DNA of 55,092 nucleotides, taken from an uncultured beta proteobacterium (GTDB lineage Bacteria > Pseudomonadota > Gammaproteobacteria > Burkholderiales > Burkholderiaceae_C). The stretch covers positions 1 to 55,092 of the forward strand of contig CAIJPE010000171.1 of assembly GCA_903822435.1 (NCBI GenBank), in the 5' to 3' direction. The notes under the pieces were generated by a model, which ran no database searches, had not been told where the DNA came from, and saw nothing but the letters and a program-made list of their open reading frames with translations. Positions 41,714 to 51,196 of this stretch are shown here, piece after piece. Each line of letters opens with the position of its first letter. The stretch's first letter is position 1. A program made the translations under genes and the position numbers.

Positions 41714-43222
41714 GTGTCAAAGACTCTCGACAAGGCCCTGGTCTGGCTCCGCCGCGACCTGCGCGCCGACGATCACGCCGCCCTCCACCACGCGCTGCGC
41801 GGCGCCCGCCAGGTGTGGTGCGCCTTCGTCTTCGACCAGGCGATCCTGGAGCCCTTGCAGGCCGCCGGCCGGCGGGCCGACCGCCGGGTGGAGTTCATCC
41901 GCGACAGCCTGGTGGGGGTGGACGCCGAGTTGCGTGCGCTGGGCGCCTCGCACGGCGTGGAGGGCGTGGGGCTGATCGTGCGGCACGGCTGGGCCTTCGA
42001 GGAGATCCCCACCCTGGCTGCCGAACTGGGCGTGCAGGCCGTGTACGCCAACCACGACGACGAGCCGGCGGCACTGGCCCGCGACGCCCGGGTGCGCGGC
42101 CTGCTGGCCGACCGCGGCGTGGCGCTGCACACCAGCAAGGACCATGTGATCTTCGAGCGCAGCGAGGTGCTCACCCAGGGCGGCGGGCCGTTCTCGGTCT
42201 TCACGCCGTACAAGAACGCCTGGCTGAAGAAGCTCACGCCGTACTACCTGTCGGCCTGGCCGATCGCCCGCCACGCACAGGCACTGGCGCCGCGCCCGGC
42301 CGCGCAGGCCGGCGTGCCCGGGCTGGCCGAGCTGGGCTTCGAGCCCACCAATCTGCACCAGCTGCGTTTGCCCAGCGGACCTTCGGGTGCACAGGAACTG
42401 CTGGCGGAGTTCCTGGATCGCATCGACCGCTACGACCAGACGCGCGATTTCCCCGCCATCAAGGGCCCGAGCTACCTGAGCACCCACCTGCGCTTCGGCA
42501 CGGTGTCCGTCCGGCAACTGGCGCGCGAGGCCCATCACCGGCACGAGGCCGGCTCGCGCGGGGCCGGCGTGTGGCTGTCCGAGCTGATCTGGCGCGACTT
42601 CTACCACCAGGTGCTGCACCACCACCCGCGGGTGGCCAGCCACGCCTTCAAGCCCGAGTACGACCGCATCCGCTGGGAGCACGGGGCGCATGCCGAGGCG
42701 CTGTACACCGCCTGGCGCGAAGGCCGCACCGGTTACCCGCTGGTGGATGCCGCCATGCACCAGCTCAACCAGACCGGCTACATGCACAACCGGCTGCGCA
42801 TGGTGGTGGCCAGCTTCCTCACCAAGGACCTGGGGCTGGACTGGCGGCGTGGCGAAGCCTACTTCGCGCTGCACCTCAACGACTTCGACCTGGCGGCCAA
42901 CAACGGCGGCTGGCAGTGGGCGGCTTCGTCGGGCTGCGATGCGCAGCCCTACTTCCGCATCTTCAACCCGGTCACGCAGAGCGAGAAGTTCGACCCCGAG
43001 GGCAAGTTCATCCGCCGCTACCTGCCGCAACTGGCAGGCCTGCCGGGCAAGCTGGTGCATGCGCCCTGGCTGGCCCGGCCCATCGACCTGCAGGCCGCCG
43101 GCCTGGAACTGGGGCAGCAGTACCCGCTGCCCGTGGTGGCCCACGATGCAGCGCGCGCCAAGACGCTGCTGCGCTATGCCGTGGTCAAGGCGGCCCCTGG
43201 ATCGGGCCACCCTCCGGCCTGA
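41714..43222 (+). CDS. phrB: Deoxyribodipyrimidine photolyase
   Basis: A 502-residue light-driven DNA repair flavoprotein starting at GTG (VSKTLDKALVWLRRDLRADD). The antenna domain comes first. The FAD-binding C-terminal half has SYLSTHLRFGTVS, ELIWRDFYHQVLHHHP, EGRTGYPLVDAAMHQLNQTGYMHNRLRM and WQWAASSGCDAQPYFRIFNP. It is a class I CPD-type photolyase by pattern. No start closer to consensus is visible. Its last 38 bases overlap the convergent GNAT gene. Confidence 0.95.
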   Translation: MSKTLDKALVWLRRDLRADDHAALHHALRGARQVWCAFVFDQAILEPLQAAGRRADRRVEFIRDSLVGVDAELRALGASHGVEGVGLIVRHGWAFEEIPTLAAELGVQAVYANHDDEPAALARDARVRGLLADRGVALHTSKDHVIFERSEVLTQGGGPFSVFTPYKNAWLKKLTPYYLSAWPIARHAQALAPRPAAQAGVPGLAELGFEPTNLHQLRLPSGPSGAQELLAEFLDRIDRYDQTRDFPAIKGPSYLSTHLRFGTVSVRQLAREAHHRHEAGSRGAGVWLSELIWRDFYHQVLHHHPRVASHAFKPEYDRIRWEHGAHAEALYTAWREGRTGYPLVDAAMHQLNQTGYMHNRLRMVVASFLTKDLGLDWRRGEAYFALHLNDFDLAANNGGWQWAASSGCDAQPYFRIFNPVTQSEKFDPEGKFIRRYLPQLAGLPGKLVHAPWLARPIDLQAAGLELGQQYPLPVVAHDAARAKTLLRYAVVKAAPGSGHPPA

Positions 43223-43679
43223 AGCCCAGGCTCTCGTACAAGCCTGCAGCCGCCACGTTGCCTTCGGTCAGCACCAGCCGGACGAAGGGTTCGTCGCCGG
43301 CCGCCAACCGGTTGATGGTGCGGGTCAGGCCCGCCCGTGCCAGGCCCTGGCGGCGTTGCCCCGGCGCCGTGGCCACGAACAGCACCAGCGGGTGCTGGTT
43401 CCACAACCCGACCAGCGTGGCGGCCCGCAAGGGGCCCAGGCCCGTGGGCGAAGGCGGCCGGCACAACTCCGACACCGACCACATCGGCGTGCCGAAATCG
43501 CCGCGCTCGAACTGCGACATCCGGGCCTGCCAGTCCTCCAGCGTCTCGCCATCATCGTCCAGCGTGCCCCGGTAGGCCGCATGAAACAGCGCCGCCAGGG
43601 CCGGCATGTCGTCGGCCCGCGGCGGGCGTGCACAGGCATCGTCGGCACAGGGCCTTCGGCGCACGGGCGCGGCCAGCAC
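43185..43679 (-). CDS. GNAT family N-acetyltransferase
   Basis: A protein of about 164 residues. The GNAT fold is shown by RPPRADDMPALAALFHAAYRGT at the start, LFVATAPGQRRQGLARAGLTRTIN (acetyl-CoA loop QRRQGLA) and LVLTEGNVAAAGLYESLGFRPEG at the end. The substrate cannot be predicted. The ATG at 43607 is too far inside the domain, so I chose GTG 43679; this start is uncertain. It lies 38 bases after the diguanylate cyclase gene and overlaps the end of phrB on the other strand. Confidence 0.8.
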   Translation of the reverse strand: MLAAPVRRRPCADDACARPPRADDMPALAALFHAAYRGTLDDDGETLEDWQARMSQFERGDFGTPMWSVSELCRPPSPTGLGPLRAATLVGLWNQHPLVLFVATAPGQRRQGLARAGLTRTINRLAAGDEPFVRLVLTEGNVAAAGLYESLGFRPEGGPIQGPP

Positions 43680-43717
43680 GAAACGGCGCAGGTCGGCCGG
43701 TGCGGGGCCGCTGGGGT

Positions 43718-44749
43718 TCAGAAGAGCTCGATGTCGCTGGTGCGCGACTCGTCCACCAGGTGGCCCTCGGAGACCAGCGTGGCGTGGTGCCGCACCTGGT
43801 TGCGGCCATGCTGCTTGGCGTAATACACGGCCTTGTCGGCACGGTCGAAGGCCGAGGCGGGCGAATCGCCCGGACGCAACGCCGTGAGCCCCACGCTGAC
43901 GGTGATGTGGCCGACCTGGGGGAAGGGGTAGCGCTCGACGTTGGCGCGCAGGCGCTCGACCGCGGCCAGGGCGTCGTCCACGCCGCCGCAGCGCATCAGC
44001 ACCACGAATTCCTCGCCACCGAAGCGGTACAGCCGGTCCTGGAAGCGGAAGCTGCCGCGCATCAGGCGCGACAGCAGCAGCAGCACCTCGTCGCCCATCA
44101 GGTGGCCGAAGGTGTCGTTGACGTGCTTGAAGTGGTCGATGTCGATCACGCCCAGCCATGCCGTATCCTGGGGTGAGGGCCTGCGCAGGCCCGGCTTGGC
44201 GAGGTCCTCCGCGTCAATCTGGGGGCCTGCGGCGATGCGCAGGAAGCTGTCGTCGAAGGTCTTGCGGTTGAGCAACCCGGTGAGCGTGTCGCGTTCGCTG
44301 TAGTCGAGCAGCCCCTGAAAATTGCGGTAGATGCGCAGGATGCTGCCCACCAGCCGAACGTCGGCCGGCTCCATCGGCGCGGCGGTCGCGATTTCCAGAA
44401 CGCCGACGGCCTCGTTGTCGGAGGTCAGCGGAAAGTAGGCCATGGCGGGCGAACCCGGCACCGTAAAGACTTCCTGGCGGCGCAGGCAGGCATAACGGTC
44501 GGGCACCGAGTCGGCCAGGGGCAGGCTCTCGGGGTCGGCCCACAAGGGGTCGGCCGTGGCGGCGACGTCGCCCGGCAGCAACCGGGCACGGGTCATCCAG
44601 CGCTGCTGCGGCGCCTCGCCGAGGATGCGGTAGATGGCCACCGAGGCGGGCAGCAGAAGGTCGCGCAACGCTCCCACGAGCGTGACGTCCAGCACATCGC
44701 GGTCACGGAATCCCGTGATCTCAGCCAGGTGTTCAATGACGCGGGACAT
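43718..44749 (-). CDS. Diguanylate cyclase (GGDEF domain)
   Basis: A 343-residue cytosolic protein. The N-terminal 170 residues look like a GAF-type sensor (EVFTVPGSPAMAYFPLTSDNEAVGVLEIAT). The C-terminal GGDEF domain starts at RDTLTGLLNRKTFDD and has the active site YRFGGEEFVVLMR. The metal Asp is in GVIDIDHFKHVNDTFGH, and an I-site-like RxxD is not obvious. It makes cyclic di-GMP. It follows the Chp pilus chemosensory operon on the same strand, so its product may influence pili or attachment. Confidence 0.93.
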   Translation of the reverse strand: MSRVIEHLAEITGFRDRDVLDVTLVGALRDLLLPASVAIYRILGEAPQQRWMTRARLLPGDVAATADPLWADPESLPLADSVPDRYACLRRQEVFTVPGSPAMAYFPLTSDNEAVGVLEIATAAPMEPADVRLVGSILRIYRNFQGLLDYSERDTLTGLLNRKTFDDSFLRIAAGPQIDAEDLAKPGLRRPSPQDTAWLGVIDIDHFKHVNDTFGHLMGDEVLLLLSRLMRGSFRFQDRLYRFGGEEFVVLMRCGGVDDALAAVERLRANVERYPFPQVGHITVSVGLTALRPGDSPASAFDRADKAVYYAKQHGRNQVRHHATLVSEGHLVDESRTSDIELF

Positions 44750-44785
44750 GCATGCTCGGAAAGTCGGCGGCTTGGGGCACCAGAA

Positions 44786-44811
44786 GGCCCCGGGCGGAAC
44801 TGCCCCGGGCC
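44786..44811 (-). terminator. Possible terminator after chpA
   Basis: On the minus strand a ten-base stem with one mismatch (GGCCCGGGGC/GCCCGGGGCC) and loop AGTTCC lies 25 bases after the chpA stop. T-run absent, so confidence is limited. Confidence 0.4.
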
Positions 44812-44835
44812 GCGGCCGCGGCGGTCAAGCCGGAA

Positions 44836-47800
44836 TCACGCCACCACGGCCGCCCCGGCATGGCGCGCCACGATCGCCAGCAACTCTTCTTCGGAATATG
44901 GCTTGCCGAGATAATGGTCCACGCCGAGTTCAGCGGCGTATTCCCGGTGCTTTTGCGCGATCCGCGAGGTGATCATCACCACCGGCAGCCCGGCCAGCCG
45001 CGGATCCGAGCGCACGTTGCGCAGCAGGTCGAAGCCGTCCATGCGCGGCATCTCGATGTCCGACAGCAGCACCACCGGACGCTCGTCGGCCAGCTTTTCC
45101 AGGGCTTCCAGCCCGTCCTTGGCGGTGACCACCCGATAGCCCTCCCGGACCAGCAGGCGCTGGGTCACGCGGCGCACGGTGAGCGAATCGTCCACCACCA
45201 TCACCATGGGCGTTCGCACGGCCGGCTCTGCGGCGGCTGCCGGCGCTTCCGGGGAAGCCGGTCGCTGGCGCATGCGGGCCAACGCGGCGCTGCCGTACAG
45301 GCTGGCCAGCGCCACGGGGTTGTAGATCAGGGCCACGCTGCCAGAAGGCAACAGCGTGACGCCCGCAAGCCCCGGCAACCGGGCCAGTTGCGGGCCGACG
45401 TTCTTGACCACCACTTCCTGGTTGCCCACGACTTCGTCCACGTGAACCGCCACGCGCTGGTTGGCGCTGCGCACGATCACCACGGTCTGGGTCCGGCCGG
45501 GTTGGGCGTCGCCGCGCGCACCCGTGCCCAGCAGGGCCGCCAGCCAGTAGAAGGGCACCTTCTCGTCGGCGTAGTCCACCCACTCTTCCTGGTAGGCGCG
45601 GTCGGTCTCTTCGTTGCCGACCCGGCGCACGAGTTCGATCAGCGGTGACGGCACCGCCACCTGCTGTTCGCCGCACCGCAACATCACCACCTGGGTGACG
45701 GCCGTGGTCAGAGGCAGCAGCAGCCGGAAACGCGTGCCCTGGCCGGGCTGGCTCAAGGTCTCGATGCGCCCGCCCATGGCATTGACTTCGGAGCGCACCA
45801 CGTCCATGCCCACGCCGCGGCCGGCGAGTTCGGTGACGGTGTCGGCCGTGCTGAAACCGGCGTGGAAGATCAGGTTGGCCAGTTCGGTGTCGCTGGGCTG
45901 TGCATCCCAGGCCATCAGGCCGCGTTCCTGGGCCCGGGCCTTGATGCGCGGCAGGTCCAGGCCGGCGCCATCGTCGGCGAACTCCACGGCCACCTCGTTG
46001 CCCGACTGGGCCACCGTGATGGTGATCAGGCCCGCGCTGTCCTTGCCCGCGCGGCTGCGCTGCTCGGGCGGCTCGATGCCGTGCACCACGCTGTTGCGCA
46101 GCAGGTGCTCGAAGGAGCCGGCCATGCGCTCGAGCACGCCGCGGTCGATCTCGATGGAGCCGCCCACGATCTCCAGGCGCACCTGCTTGCCAGTCTCGCG
46201 GGCCGCGCCGCGCGCGGTCCGGAACAGGCGGTCGGCCAGGCTCTCGAACTCGACCATCCGGGTGCGCAGCAGGTCGTCCTGCAGTTCACGGGTCAGGCGC
46301 GCCTGCGCGGCCAGCTGGTCCTCGGTGGACTGCAGCGTGCGCTGCAGGCCGCGCTGCAGCGTGGCCACGTCGTTGACCGACTCGGCCATGAAGCGCGTGA
46401 GCTCCTGGAACCGCGTGAAGCGGTCCATCTCCAACGGATCGAAGGACTGCGCGGCCGCCTTCGCGGCTTCCAGACGGGAGCTGATCTGCGTTTCGGCCTG
46501 CAACTCGATGTCGCGCAGTTGCCGGCGCATGCGGTCCAGGCTGTCGGTGAGCTCGCTCAGAGAATTCTGCAGCTGCTTGACGTCGCTGTCGATGCGGGCC
46601 CGCGTGATGCTGACCTCGCCTGCCTGGTTGACGAGGCGGTCGAGAAGGCCGGCGCGCACGCGCACCACGGCACTGCCTGCGGCGGGCCGCTCGGGCGCGG
46701 CGGCCGCCACGGGAGCCTCGGCGGCAAAGCGCGACCAGTCGATGCGGGGCGCGGGGGCGGGCACCGGTTCCGGTACAGGCTCGGCCACCGACAAGGGCAC
46801 GGGCACGGGCACGAACGAGGGTGCCTCCACCACGGGCGGGGGCGGCTCCGCCGCTGGCGCGGGGGCCCGGGCGGCTTCGGCCGGGGCGGGCATCGGCTCG
46901 GCGAAGGGCTCGGCCGCGGGTTCGACCGCAGGCTCGGTGGGCATCTCGGGCACCGCAGGCGGCGCCTCGGCCAACAGCGCCTGCGCAGCCAGGGACTCAG
47001 GCTGCAACGCGGGTTGCGGCTCGGGCTCGGGCTCGGGCTCGGGCTTAGGCGGCGGCACCTGCGCCTGCGCCTGCACCGGCGGCGCCGACGCCTCGGCCAC
47101 GGCGGGCGCTGCGTGGAACGACTGGCGCAGCGCGTCGAAGGCAGCGCTCATCGCATCGGCCGGCGCGAGCAAGGGCTCGACATCGTCGGCGCTCACGTGG
47201 TCGCGTGCGGCCAGCCGCTCGATGTCGGCTTCCAGGCGGTGGGCCATCTCGCCCAGGCGCATGGCGCCCGCCAGGCGCGCTCCGCCCTTGATGGTGTGCA
47301 GCGAACGCATGCAGGCCATGGCGGGCGCCGGGTCCGCGGGCCGCTGCAGCCAGTGGCGCAAATGCGATTGCAGCTGCGGCAAGAGCTCGTCGGCCTCTTC
47401 TTCGAAGATGACGAAGAGCTCCGGGTCGATGTGGTCGTTGACCTCGGCAGCATCCGTGGAAGCGGCCGGGGCGGCCTGCTCGTACGGAGCCTGCGGCTCG
47501 GGTTGGTAGGCCGCTTCGAAGTCCATCGCCGGCGCATCGCTGGGCTCGACGGGCAGTCGCTCGTGTGCCGCCAGGCGGTCCATCAGCTCCTGCGGCACCG
47601 GCCTGAGGAAACCGGCCGCGAACTGGTGCAGCAGCCGCCGGATCTCCTCGGCCGAATCGATGAACAGCTCGGGCTCTCCGGGACGGCCATGGCCGTGGGC
47701 GTGTGAGCGCATCAGGGCGTGCTCGAGCGCACGCGCCAGGGCCGACAGGTCGGTGTAGCCCACGGTGGCCGAACTGCCAGCCAGCGAGTGCGCCAGCGCG

Positions 47801-50800
47801 GTGCTGCTCTCGGGCACGGGGTGGCGGTCGTGCTCGTGCGACCACTCGGCCAGTTCGATGCCCAGACGGCGCGACAACTCGTCGGCTTCGTTGAGGTAGA
47901 TGTTGAACAGCGGAATGCCGATGCGCAACGGCCCGATGACCTTGACGGGCTCCTCACCGGGTTCTTCGCCGGGCTCGTCCAAGGGCATCTGCGCCGATCC
48001 CGCAGGCATCGCCGCTTCGGCCTCGACAGCCGGCGCGGAGGGCTGAGTGGCGAAGACCCGTTCCAGTTCGTCGAGGTCGATTTCCAGCGCTTCGACGTCG
48101 GGCACGTCGATCACGGCCGTCTGCTCGTGTGGCGCATCCAGGGGCAGCTCGGCCAGGGGCAAGGCGTGCACGGGCTCGGCGTCGGTCCGCAGGGCCTGGG
48201 TGGGCTCGGATTCGGGCTGGCCCGGGTCGTCGAGCGCCGACAGGTCGAGCTCGAAGCCGGCTTGGACGGGCTCATCGGACGCGTCGGACAAGTCGTGCGG
48301 CAGCGCATCCGGGGCAGGCAGGGGCCGTTCGTCGGCCACCGGCAACTCGGGCTGCGCGTGCAGTGGTGGCAGCACCAGGTCGAGATCGGCAGCGCTGGGC
48401 AGGTCGGGCACCCGCAGCGTCAGGACATCCAGCTCGCGCTCGACATCGGGCGGCAAGGCGAAGTCGTCCTCGGTGAGCGCATCCTCGGCGTCGGTCCCGC
48501 CGGGCTCGAGGTCGAGCTGCAGCCCGAAGTCGCTCGTCGGCTCGAAGGCGGGCACCGCGGGCAGCTCTGGCGCCTGGGCCAGCGGCAGCGGTTCCAGGGG
48601 ATCGGCCACCAGCTCGGCCGTGCCCACCGTAGCCAGGATGAACGGATCGATGCTCGGCAAGGCCGGCAGGGGTGCGGTCTCGGCCAGCACCGGCTCGCGC
48701 AGGCTCAGGTCCAGGGCTCGCTCCAGCTCCACCGGCGCGACAGGGGCCACGGGTGAGGCAGCGGCCAGAGCCACCGCGGCCTCGCTATAGCCGGCCGGCA
48801 CCCCCAGCGGCAGATGGTCGCCGGCCATGCGCAGGGCATCGGCCGAGAGGGCGATCTCGGCCGCGCTGTGGCCGCGGGGCTGGCCCTGGGCGATTGCCTC
48901 GGTCCAGTCGCTCAGGTACTCCAGTGCCTCGATCGTGAACTGGCGCAACGGTCCGTCCATGCGCGCGGCGGTAGCCAGCCGGGCGTTGTACAACTGTTCG
49001 CAGGCCCAGCCGGCATCACCGAACTCGTTGAGCCCCACCATCCGCGAACTGCCCTTGAGCGTGTGGAACGCGCGGCGCACGGTGGTCATGTCGGCTGGGC
49101 TGTCGGGCCCGTCGGACAGCCGCCCGATGGCCGAACGCGCCTCGGCAATCACCTCGCGGGCTTCTTCGATGAAGACCTCGCGCATCTCGGGGTCGTCTTC
49201 CAGCCCCGAAGGCCCGGCCGGCAAAGCGGCCATGACCGGCATCGGTACCGCAGGCGGCGCAACGGGCACGGCCGGCAAGGCGGCCAGCTCCGAAGGCTCG
49301 TCGGGCAGGGTTGCCGGTGCTTCGTCCAGCGGCGCGAACGCCGACACCCGCTCGCGCTGGCCCATCACGGCCACGAGACTGCCGGTGGCGGCATCGAAGC
49401 GGAACAGCGACTTGGCCAGCTGCGGTTGCACGCTGAGCATGTCGATCAGGAAGCTCAGGGCGCCCAGGTTGTCGGCCAGGCGGTCGAAGGTGCCGGCCTG
49501 TGCGGCGCTCTGGGGGTCGGCCTCGGTCTCGGCCAGGGCGTTGACTTCGTCTCGCATGTGCAGCGCGGCCTGCGAAGCCTGGTCCATGCCCAGCACCGAC
49601 AGCACGCCACGCATGGCCGACAGCTGCCCCGGCACGGGGATCAGGCACTGGCGCTGGCGGGGGTCGCGGAAATACTGGTCGATCAGCTTTTCGGCCTCGG
49701 ACAGCGAGGCGCGCAACTCCTGGACCACGCTGCCCATGGTCTGGCGGTCGGAGACGCGGCGGTACAGCTCCTCCATCCACGCATCCAGCGGCTGGGGATC
49801 GGCGCCCACCCGCACGTCGTCGATGCGGCTGGCCAGCCGGCGAACGCGGTCGCCGAGCTCGGGATGGTCGAACTCGCCGTCCTCCAGCGAGGCGTCCAGG
49901 TACAGGATGGCCGTGGCCACTTCCATGGCCAGCGTGGGCGCAGGGGCCCCGGCGGCGGCCACGGTCTGCGTGACGGCCATGTGCAGCGCGTGCGCCAGCT
50001 GCTCGCCCGCGGGCAGCAGCCGCTGCAGCGATTCGCCGACCAGGGTGAACTGCTCGGACAACCCGCTCAGGCGGTGCAGTTCACCGCCGGCCACGGCAGA
50101 CCACGCGTCCTTGGCGGCGGCCACGCGCTTGCGGGCCGTGGCCAGCAGGGCGGGGTCGAAGCGGCCCAGCCGCGACGTGCCGTAATCGGCGGTGGGCTTG
50201 GAAGCCAGCTGCCAGGCGCGGGCCACCGCAGCCAGCCGCGGGCCGGGGTGCGTGGCCGCGCCCGTCGTGGTGCCGGTGGGCGGGTGCAGCGCGTGGCTGC
50301 AGAAGAACAGCAGGTCCTGCGCAAAGCGGTCCGAGATCTCGTCCTGTCCACGCGCCCGCATGCGCAGCTGCGCCAACAGCCGCGAGGCGATCCGCTTGGA
50401 GTACGTGTCGGCCTGCAGCAGCCCATCGGCCTCGGCCTCGAACACCGCGGCGGCCAGCTGCCAGAAAGTCGCCAGGTGCGGCGCGGTGCGGCTGCCCAGC
50501 CGCGCACCGGCGCCCAGGTCCGCGCACAGCTGGCTCATCGCGGCCAGCGCCTCGCGGCCACCGGTCTCGCGGCCCTGGCGCATCAGCGTCAGAACCAGCG
50601 TCTCCATGCCGCTGCGCGCGTCGTCGTCGGCCTGCCGGGCGTGGGCGCTCTCGTCGGGGGGCAGGTCCAGCCATTGCCAGTCGATCTTCCAGAGATCGGC
50701 CGGGTGGATGCGATCGGCACCCGCCAATTGCATGACGGCCCGGTACTGCGGAAACAGCATCACCGGCGAGACCGGCTTGCGAGCCAGTTGCCGCGACAGG

Positions 50801-51174
50801 AAATCCAGCAGCGCGAAGGACACCCGTTCGATGGCCTCCACGGCGGTGAGATCCACCAGCCCGGGCTTGGCCACCATGCGTTGCACGGCCGCTTCGCTGG
50901 CGCGCAGCACGTCGGCCACGGCTGGCATGCCCACCAATTCAAGCGCGCCCACGCCCTGGTGCAACTGGGTGCGGGCCCCGCGCAACACCGCGGGGTCGAC
51001 GGCATCGATGTCGGAACCGCTGGCCGCTTCGGCTTCCTTCAGGTAGCGGCGCAGCGCCTTGTGCGCGGTTTCCAGCGACCGGCGCAATTCGCCATGGACC
51101 CAGGCCAGCGGGCTCAGGTCTTCACTCTGGGAGGCGTCTGTGCCGGTACCGGGCTGGTCCATTGTCTGGAGCAT
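44836..51174 (-). CDS. chpA: ChpA/PilL-type hybrid chemosensory histidine kinase
   Basis: A 2112-residue kinase of the type IV pilus chemosensory system. At least three Hpt sites are visible: AFHTLKGSSRMVG (about residue 705), AHSLAGSSATVG (about 1128) and LHTIKGGARLAG (about 1293). A long Pro/Glu/Ala-rich linker (about 1370-1500) follows. Next come the CheA dimerisation and ATPase domains (FEHLLRNSVVHGIEPPEQRSR, FADDGAGLDL), a CheW-like domain (about 1815-1960) and a C-terminal receiver (MVMVVDDSLTVRRVTQRLL, LLSDIEMPRMDGFDLL). It phosphorylates PilG/PilH. It is shorter on Hpt units than Pseudomonas ChpA and lies 22 bases after pilJ. Confidence 0.96.
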   Translation of the reverse strand: MLQTMDQPGTGTDASQSEDLSPLAWVHGELRRSLETAHKALRRYLKEAEAASGSDIDAVDPAVLRGARTQLHQGVGALELVGMPAVADVLRASEAAVQRMVAKPGLVDLTAVEAIERVSFALLDFLSRQLARKPVSPVMLFPQYRAVMQLAGADRIHPADLWKIDWQWLDLPPDESAHARQADDDARSGMETLVLTLMRQGRETGGREALAAMSQLCADLGAGARLGSRTAPHLATFWQLAAAVFEAEADGLLQADTYSKRIASRLLAQLRMRARGQDEISDRFAQDLLFFCSHALHPPTGTTTGAATHPGPRLAAVARAWQLASKPTADYGTSRLGRFDPALLATARKRVAAAKDAWSAVAGGELHRLSGLSEQFTLVGESLQRLLPAGEQLAHALHMAVTQTVAAAGAPAPTLAMEVATAILYLDASLEDGEFDHPELGDRVRRLASRIDDVRVGADPQPLDAWMEELYRRVSDRQTMGSVVQELRASLSEAEKLIDQYFRDPRQRQCLIPVPGQLSAMRGVLSVLGMDQASQAALHMRDEVNALAETEADPQSAAQAGTFDRLADNLGALSFLIDMLSVQPQLAKSLFRFDAATGSLVAVMGQRERVSAFAPLDEAPATLPDEPSELAALPAVPVAPPAVPMPVMAALPAGPSGLEDDPEMREVFIEEAREVIAEARSAIGRLSDGPDSPADMTTVRRAFHTLKGSSRMVGLNEFGDAGWACEQLYNARLATAARMDGPLRQFTIEALEYLSDWTEAIAQGQPRGHSAAEIALSADALRMAGDHLPLGVPAGYSEAAVALAAASPVAPVAPVELERALDLSLREPVLAETAPLPALPSIDPFILATVGTAELVADPLEPLPLAQAPELPAVPAFEPTSDFGLQLDLEPGGTDAEDALTEDDFALPPDVERELDVLTLRVPDLPSAADLDLVLPPLHAQPELPVADERPLPAPDALPHDLSDASDEPVQAGFELDLSALDDPGQPESEPTQALRTDAEPVHALPLAELPLDAPHEQTAVIDVPDVEALEIDLDELERVFATQPSAPAVEAEAAMPAGSAQMPLDEPGEEPGEEPVKVIGPLRIGIPLFNIYLNEADELSRRLGIELAEWSHEHDRHPVPESSTALAHSLAGSSATVGYTDLSALARALEHALMRSHAHGHGRPGEPELFIDSAEEIRRLLHQFAAGFLRPVPQELMDRLAAHERLPVEPSDAPAMDFEAAYQPEPQAPYEQAAPAASTDAAEVNDHIDPELFVIFEEEADELLPQLQSHLRHWLQRPADPAPAMACMRSLHTIKGGARLAGAMRLGEMAHRLEADIERLAARDHVSADDVEPLLAPADAMSAAFDALRQSFHAAPAVAEASAPPVQAQAQVPPPKPEPEPEPEPQPALQPESLAAQALLAEAPPAVPEMPTEPAVEPAAEPFAEPMPAPAEAARAPAPAAEPPPPVVEAPSFVPVPVPLSVAEPVPEPVPAPAPRIDWSRFAAEAPVAAAAPERPAAGSAVVRVRAGLLDRLVNQAGEVSITRARIDSDVKQLQNSLSELTDSLDRMRRQLRDIELQAETQISSRLEAAKAAAQSFDPLEMDRFTRFQELTRFMAESVNDVATLQRGLQRTLQSTEDQLAAQARLTRELQDDLLRTRMVEFESLADRLFRTARGAARETGKQVRLEIVGGSIEIDRGVLERMAGSFEHLLRNSVVHGIEPPEQRSRAGKDSAGLITITVAQSGNEVAVEFADDGAGLDLPRIKARAQERGLMAWDAQPSDTELANLIFHAGFSTADTVTELAGRGVGMDVVRSEVNAMGGRIETLSQPGQGTRFRLLLPLTTAVTQVVMLRCGEQQVAVPSPLIELVRRVGNEETDRAYQEEWVDYADEKVPFYWLAALLGTGARGDAQPGRTQTVVIVRSANQRVAVHVDEVVGNQEVVVKNVGPQLARLPGLAGVTLLPSGSVALIYNPVALASLYGSAALARMRQRPASPEAPAAAAEPAVRTPMVMVVDDSLTVRRVTQRLLVREGYRVVTAKDGLEALEKLADERPVVLLSDIEMPRMDGFDLLRNVRSDPRLAGLPVVMITSRIAQKHREYAAELGVDHYLGKPYSEEELLAIVARHAGAAVVA

Positions 51175-51196
51175 GGTGTGTGGGCGGCAGAGGCTC

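Noticed and set aside
47020..47060. Tandem repeat-like stretch (repeated CGGGCT units) as a DNA repeat element.
   Set aside because: It encodes the Pro/Glu-rich linker of ChpA (PEPEPEPEP), an ordinary low-complexity protein segment.
45862..47706. Long plus-strand frames opposite chpA and pilJ.
   Set aside because: They mirror the codon bias of chpA and pilJ, have low-complexity translations and no domain signatures.
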